Source: Sthenelais limicola
Lineage: Eukaryota > Annelida > Polychaeta > Phyllodocida > Sigalionidae
Length of the DNA: 64,000 bases
NCBI GenBank assembly: GCA_942159475.1
Contig: OW804097.1
Location: forward strand, 5,981,685 to 6,045,684
Direction: 5' to 3'
Shown here: in pieces, positions 59,666-64,000 of the stretch
Layout: the number at the start of each line of letters is the position of its first letter
How positions within the stretch are numbered: the stretch's first letter is position 1
Notes under the pieces: generated by a model
The model's database searches: none
Seen by the model: only the letters and a program-made list of their open reading frames with translations
What the model was told of the DNA's origin: nothing
Made by a program: the position numbers and the translations under genes

Positions 59666-59834
59666 GGTTTGCAGCAGCAACGTAAATAACAAATATCTGT
59701 TTGAGATGTGGAACAGAATTGCACAAAACGTCACACTATGCTAAACAGGTCAACTGAGATCATTAGCATTATATTGCACCCTCATTTCCAATATATGACG
59801 TATGCTAACAAGGAGGAAATCCCTCTGAAATATC

Positions 59835-60116
59835 TGGTGGAGAGACGTTAAAGGGCATCTAAAACCTCCTCAGCTGTATGTGGAGGACCTGCCCAAATCA
59901 TTTCAAGCTAGACTTCACTTATCATCGCTCACCGGCTGCAGTTTTCTCTTAGGGATCGGTGATTCAAATTCCTGTATAACATATTGATGAATGGAGTCTC
60001 ATAAGTTATAATTATTAGTAACACTTGTATAAACATACAACAGCCATATAAGTCATACTTTGAATTAATTTGGTAAGATTTATTTAATCGTAATAGCTGA
60101 GAATGTATAGCTTTAA
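59835..60116. mobile_element. TTAAAGCTGCA MITE, partial copy
   Basis: Matches the interior and right end of the element at 53321-53642 (GCCCAAATC, TTATCATCGCTCA, ATAGCTGAGAATG then AGCTTTAA) with many changes. The left terminal repeat is unclear. Confidence 0.6.
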
Positions 60117-60860
60117 CACAATTAACAGAATGACATTACAGAATTGGCTGCATATCACAAAAAGACGAAATAAATAAGTATGAAATATAAAAATTGAGTT
60201 TACACCACTGAGAAATATATTTCAACATATTGCAAATAAAGTGTGCATACAGATTTGTGATATAGTAGTCCTGGGATCTATGAGGTATAACTTATCGATA
60301 TAACTAAATAATCAATAAATGGTGAGAGAGACAAAAGGTTTGGTTGGTTTATTCTCCCTCACTGGCTGAAGTTTGATAAAGGATAAATATAAAGACTCAT
60401 GTAAATGAGAGTCTCCATGTTAATAAAGAAAACATTAGATAGTCATATCATTTGAATCAGCCTCAATCTAATAACGGACCAATCACATTCATCAAAGCAT
60501 AGGAAATACATAGAAATACGAAGCATTATGGGTAAATCAGCGATGGTTCAAATAAACATGAAGCCATTTATTGTAATAAAGCTCTTACCTCGTTAGGACA
60601 AATTTAAATTTGATATAAATACTTGGGATGCCTCTTTTAATTTGTCCTAGGGAATACATCTAGACTGTTGTTTATTTTACCCCACGTATATAGATACATG
60701 GGTCAGGTCATTGGAAAATGTATAATTACACATCTAATAAATCCTGCTGAGCCTAATACAGAAAATGAAATAATATCCTATAATTATCTGCTATATCGAT
60801 CTAGCGGGCAAAATGTATGGACGTATCTAATTCAGTGGTCTCCTCCTGAGCATGTATACC
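60117..60860. other. No gene; second copy of a segmental duplication
   Basis: 60250-60600 repeats 51690-52120 in order and orientation. Short open frames such as 60668-60877 show no domain. Confidence 0.5.
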
Positions 60861-60872
60861 TGCTGGGGAATA

Positions 60873-61275
60873 TGTGATGTGTTTCAGGAAAATGAGTCAT
60901 AAGTCGCAAAAAATAGATTTTGAGATACCATTATATCTGAAAAGATGAGCTCAAGCTGATTCCAATGATAGTAAACAGTCTAATAATCTCATAAGTATTT
61001 CTAGATTTTAAGTTTGATATTTTCGTTTTTGAAAAAAAAATCCAATATTTCTGGGGTCAATAAACAGTAAAGTAACTTAATGTGGTCCATATGAGGACCT
61101 GTAAAAGTAAAGAATATATTACATAGATTGTCCTGAAATTTGACACATCAATTGATATAGCTATAAATGATAAACCTCCAAAAATTAGAACATTCCAATA
61201 ATGTGATCTTGTGAAAAACATTTTGAAAAATATCAATTTTGCAACTTATGACTCATTTTCCTGAAACACATCACT
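60873..61275. mobile_element. TGAGTCA-MITE, copy 4
   Basis: Best-preserved copy: TGTGATGTGTTTCAGG, AAAATGAGTCATAAGTCGC at the left and its inverted match at the right, both AP-1-type sites intact. About 403 bp. Confidence 0.9.
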
Positions 61276-61617
61276 TATGTGTGCCGTCTGTGGGATGTAT
61301 AATTAATTTGTTAAGGGTTTTTTAAAGAACGTTTTGAATAATTTTGTGGCAATATCACACACACCTATCCTTTTCAAATAATAATATTGATACAATATTT
61401 CCAGTATTGGGTTGAATAATGTCATTAAATATTTCTATGTAAAATCCCTTGTAAGGAAGGATGTAAATAAACCGTACAGTTAATCCCATGCCTATAGTAG
61501 AACTACATGCACACTATTGAACAATGCTTGTGTGTGTGCCTCCATTGTGGGTGAAGGGGATCAAGCACTTGTTGCACTCCTCATGGGAAAGTTCAATCTC
61601 ACTCTTCCACTGCTATT

Positions 61618-61972
61618 TGTGATGTGATTCAGGAAAATGAGTCATAAGTCGCAAAATTGATATTTCTCAAAGCGTTTTCCTCACAAGATCACATTATTGG
61701 AATGTTCTGATTTCTTGGGAGTGTGTGACTTATAGTTATGTCAATCGATGTATCAAATTTCAAGACAATCTATGGAATATATCGTTTCGTTTTAAAGGTC
61801 CTTATATGGACTTCATTTAGTGACTTTACTGTTTAATGACCCCCAGAAATAAATGGGAACTTTTTTCAAAAATGAAAATATCAAACTTAAAATCTAGAAA
61901 TACTTATTATTTTATTAGACTGTTTACTATCATTGGAATCAGCTTGATTTCATCTTTTCAAATATAATAGTA
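61618..61972. mobile_element. TGAGTCA-MITE, copy 5 (right end missing)
   Basis: Begins TGTGATGTGATTCAGG with AAAATGAGTCATAAGTCGC. In the opposite internal orientation to copy 4, only about 340 bp away. It stops near TCAAATATAATAG without the right terminal repeat. Confidence 0.8.
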
Positions 61973-62164
61973 TAATGGTTGGTTCTCATGAAACATTTAA
62001 ATTACTGATTCATGGCTCTCATTGGATTATATTTCATATTATAGGAGTTGAAATACATTTTACCTTTTGTTTCATGCATGAATCACACCATTGAAAGGTT
62101 TTAAATCGGAAAAAGAAGTATTTTTAAAATGTAGTACACTATAGGTAGCACCGAAAACTAAACC

Positions 62165-62485
62165 AAGAATAAAGGTTTGCAATGTTTATTGGCGAACAAT
62201 TGCCAGTAAAGAACTAAATCTACTATTATTATTTGTCTACTTCCGTAATTACACACTAACGCTACGATAACAATATTTCATTGCACCTCTTAAGTGGGAT
62301 GTACATAGAATAAATGAATATATTGAATATTCAATACAGTCTTGAAATTGTTACACATATTCATATGACTCGGAGCATTAGATAACCAAAGATTGCGAAC
62401 ATTTATACACAGAGATCTTGTGAATGAACTACCTCGAAAATATCAAATTAGCGACTTATTACTCATTTTGCTGTAACACATCACA
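62165..62485. mobile_element. TGAGTCA-MITE, copy 6 (left end missing)
   Basis: Diverged; ends AGCGACTTATTACTCATTTT, GCTGTAACACATCAC. Internal phrases GTTTGCAATGTTT and TTGCCAGTAAAG match copy 2. AP-1-type site lost (TTACTCA). Confidence 0.65.
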
Positions 62486-62539
62486 AATATTGACTTTAGC
62501 TTCATATATTAGTATACATGTGTGTCATTGGTGATATAT

Positions 62540-63105
62540 CACGAGTTTTTTTATTTTTTTAAAACATATTTTATTTCGATAAACAATTCCACACAAGGGG
62601 TATGTTTCAAGTCACCGAAAAGACAATAATTATGTGATAATAATGTAATTACAGTACTTATTGTACAGAGTATTTATATGCCGAATGCTAAATCTACCAC
62701 TACAAAAAATAACACATTGATATGTGGACATCAGGAGAGAACAGCATAAGTGTAACTTACGTTATAGGTAGGAATGACACATAGGTTCTACTTCTACATA
62801 TCAAGCGATAGGCATTTTACCACCTAGCTTGATGAGATAAAATATGAACATTTTTTTGTATATTTTTGGCCATATAAAATTATATGCATAGGAGCTATCC
62901 GCTGGGTATAAAACAACGAGGTTTGCACGGAGATTAACCAGTTTGTTCTGATAATTCAAGTCACATATTAGTAGTGTACTGCCATCTGTATAACAGATTG
63001 ACAATAATCAGCAGCAGTTGGCTTAACCTACCAGTAAACATGGCAAATGCCTCATTCACCACTACATGTCACATGTGGGTAAGTACCGTGAGTCTCTCCG
63101 ATATT
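62540..63105. other. No gene seen
   Basis: T-rich start (62547-62575) could be the tail of another minus-oriented LINE. The minus frame 63004-62801 includes YTDGSTLLI, faintly like an RT YADD motif, but nothing around it supports that. Confidence 0.3.
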
Positions 63106-63108
63106 GCA

Positions 63109-63355
63109 ATATATGGGTCAGATCTTCAGAAAATGTACAGTTGGCAGCTCTACACATTTAGTAAATTCTCCTAAATTAGGCTGAAAAATGATGAATACCG
63201 GGTATATCTGAGTATATTTGGTATCACCTTGATTTAAAGTATCAGTTCTGTTATGTTAAACTGCATTCTGAAGCTCATTTTTGTCTTAGATGTGGGTTAT
63301 TTGAGATGATTGGTGAAGGTGAATTGTACATTTTCTGAAAATCTGACCCATATAT
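63109..63355. mobile_element. GGGTCAGAT-type MITE, intact copy
   Basis: Terminal inverted repeats of about 31 bp with one mismatch, starting ATATATGGGTCAGAT, and GCA on both sides (63106-63108 and 63356-63358), a 3-bp target duplication. 247 bp, no ORF. A decayed relative lies at 24011-24402. Confidence 0.85.
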
Positions 63356-63433
63356 GCAATGCATTACTGACTGACGTCATGACTCCTGTGTGGGTATTGT
63401 CCCATGGAGTTAGTCACTATATGGGCTGCATAT

Positions 63434-63553
63434 AGAGCAGAGCAGAAGACAAGGAGAAGGAAGAGGTAAAGGGGATTGAGAAGGAGGAGAACAAGAAGTA
63501 GGAGACAGACAAGTACGATACAGAGAAGGAGGAGGAGGAGGAGAAGCAGCCAA
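63434..63553 (+). repeat. Polypurine GAA/GGA tract
   Basis: About 120 bp almost purely of A and G (AGAAGGAGGAG-type units). The Leu-rich frame on the other strand is an artefact of this tract. Possible triplex-forming sequence. Confidence 0.85.
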
Positions 63554-64000
63554 ACTAAGTGTAATATAATACACATATGCAAAATCTGTAAGATTTCAAA
63601 CAGAATTCCACATTTCAGGCTGGAAACTGGAGTTAACTTTTAAATCAGCCTGGAATTTCATTTTCAGGAAGTCTCACCCTTCATCCTTTAGTGACACAGC
63701 TTTTGAAGATTGTTGGCTTCTGGATTTGGTTTGGTTTGCTGGCTTTCACCATTAATCTTATATCATATCATTCTCAATTATAGAAATCAACATTTCTAGT
63801 CCTCAAACGCTGGTTGTATCGTGTAGTGTGGTACTTGCACAACAACATGAAAGTATGAACCAGGACTTTGGACTAAGTATTTGAGATGTGTTGTAAACTC
63901 TACATATATATACGGATGGGAAAATAGTTGCAGCAATCTTTCATATCCCATAACGAAGCAACCTGACAGCTTGATAATTGGAACTTGGATTAATATCTTC

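Noticed and set aside
63364..63582. Leu-rich minus-strand frame
   Set aside because: Antisense of a GAA/GGA polypurine tract.
1..64000. CRISPR array, rRNA, operons or origins
   Set aside because: No evenly spaced repeats with unique spacers, no rRNA signature, and the gene structure is eukaryotic.

Overview
This window reads as AT-rich nuclear DNA of an animal, most likely a marine invertebrate. The reasons are spliced genes with GT-AG introns, several non-LTR retrotransposons of CR1/L2/Jockey style, many short inverted-repeat elements, and host families that are expanded in lophotrochozoans, cnidarians and amphioxus (ROCO, CARD, Sushi-type receptors, NADAR, single-GIY-YIG proteins). I cannot fix the phylum from sequence alone. 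Nothing looks bacterial, and I see no rRNA, tRNA, CRISPR array or operon.

Layout. 1-2.1 kb: decayed mobile-element genes (a coiled-coil, gag-like remnant on minus and a tyrosine-recombinase remnant on plus). 2.3-3.8 kb: exons of a ROCO protein (end of Roc, then COR), whose 5' exons must lie outside the window. 3.8-10.9 kb: no gene seen, one GATATC-rich block. 10.9-11.9 kb: a 46-bp satellite with a different 21-bp satellite inside it. 13.1-14.5 kb: three exons that encode a CARD-like domain and end in a stop. 15-16.4 kb: an A/C-skewed retroelement fragment with a hammerhead-like 3' end. 17.2-17.7 kb: a broken NADAR gene. 18.6-27.7 kb: inverted-repeat elements, a duplicated TATA/CRE promoter and a 5'-truncated LINE. 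28-34.1 kb: a nearly complete LINE whose ORF1 carries a NADAR domain, followed by an endonuclease-reverse transcriptase ORF2. 35.4-44.4 kb: a frameshifted Sushi/mucin-stalk/membrane gene whose second intron holds a 7-kb DNA transposon (Academ-like, about 520-bp inverted repeats, one 1562-codon ORF). 44.8-45.9 kb: a LINE 3' end. 47.7-49.6 kb: a two-coding-exon gene of GIY-YIG/effector-of-transcription type with a TATA/CRE promoter. 54.2-57.5 kb: an intact four-exon paralogue of the Sushi gene. 58-59.5 kb: another LINE 3' end. 59.5-64 kb: more MITEs.

How the parts relate. Three host units look potentially functional: the ROCO/CARD exons (possibly one gene), the GIY-YIG-like gene, and the Sushi-stalk-TM gene at 54-57 kb. 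The rest is largely transposable-element content. The most unusual point is NADAR, an ADP-ribose-related N-glycosidase fold, fused to the nucleic-acid-binding ORF1 of a LINE, with a second, separate NADAR pseudogene 11 kb upstream. Also notable are four copies of a short RNA-like motif resembling a hammerhead ribozyme core with compensating base pairs, each followed by AATAAA, and a MITE family whose ends carry AP-1-type TGAGTCA sites.
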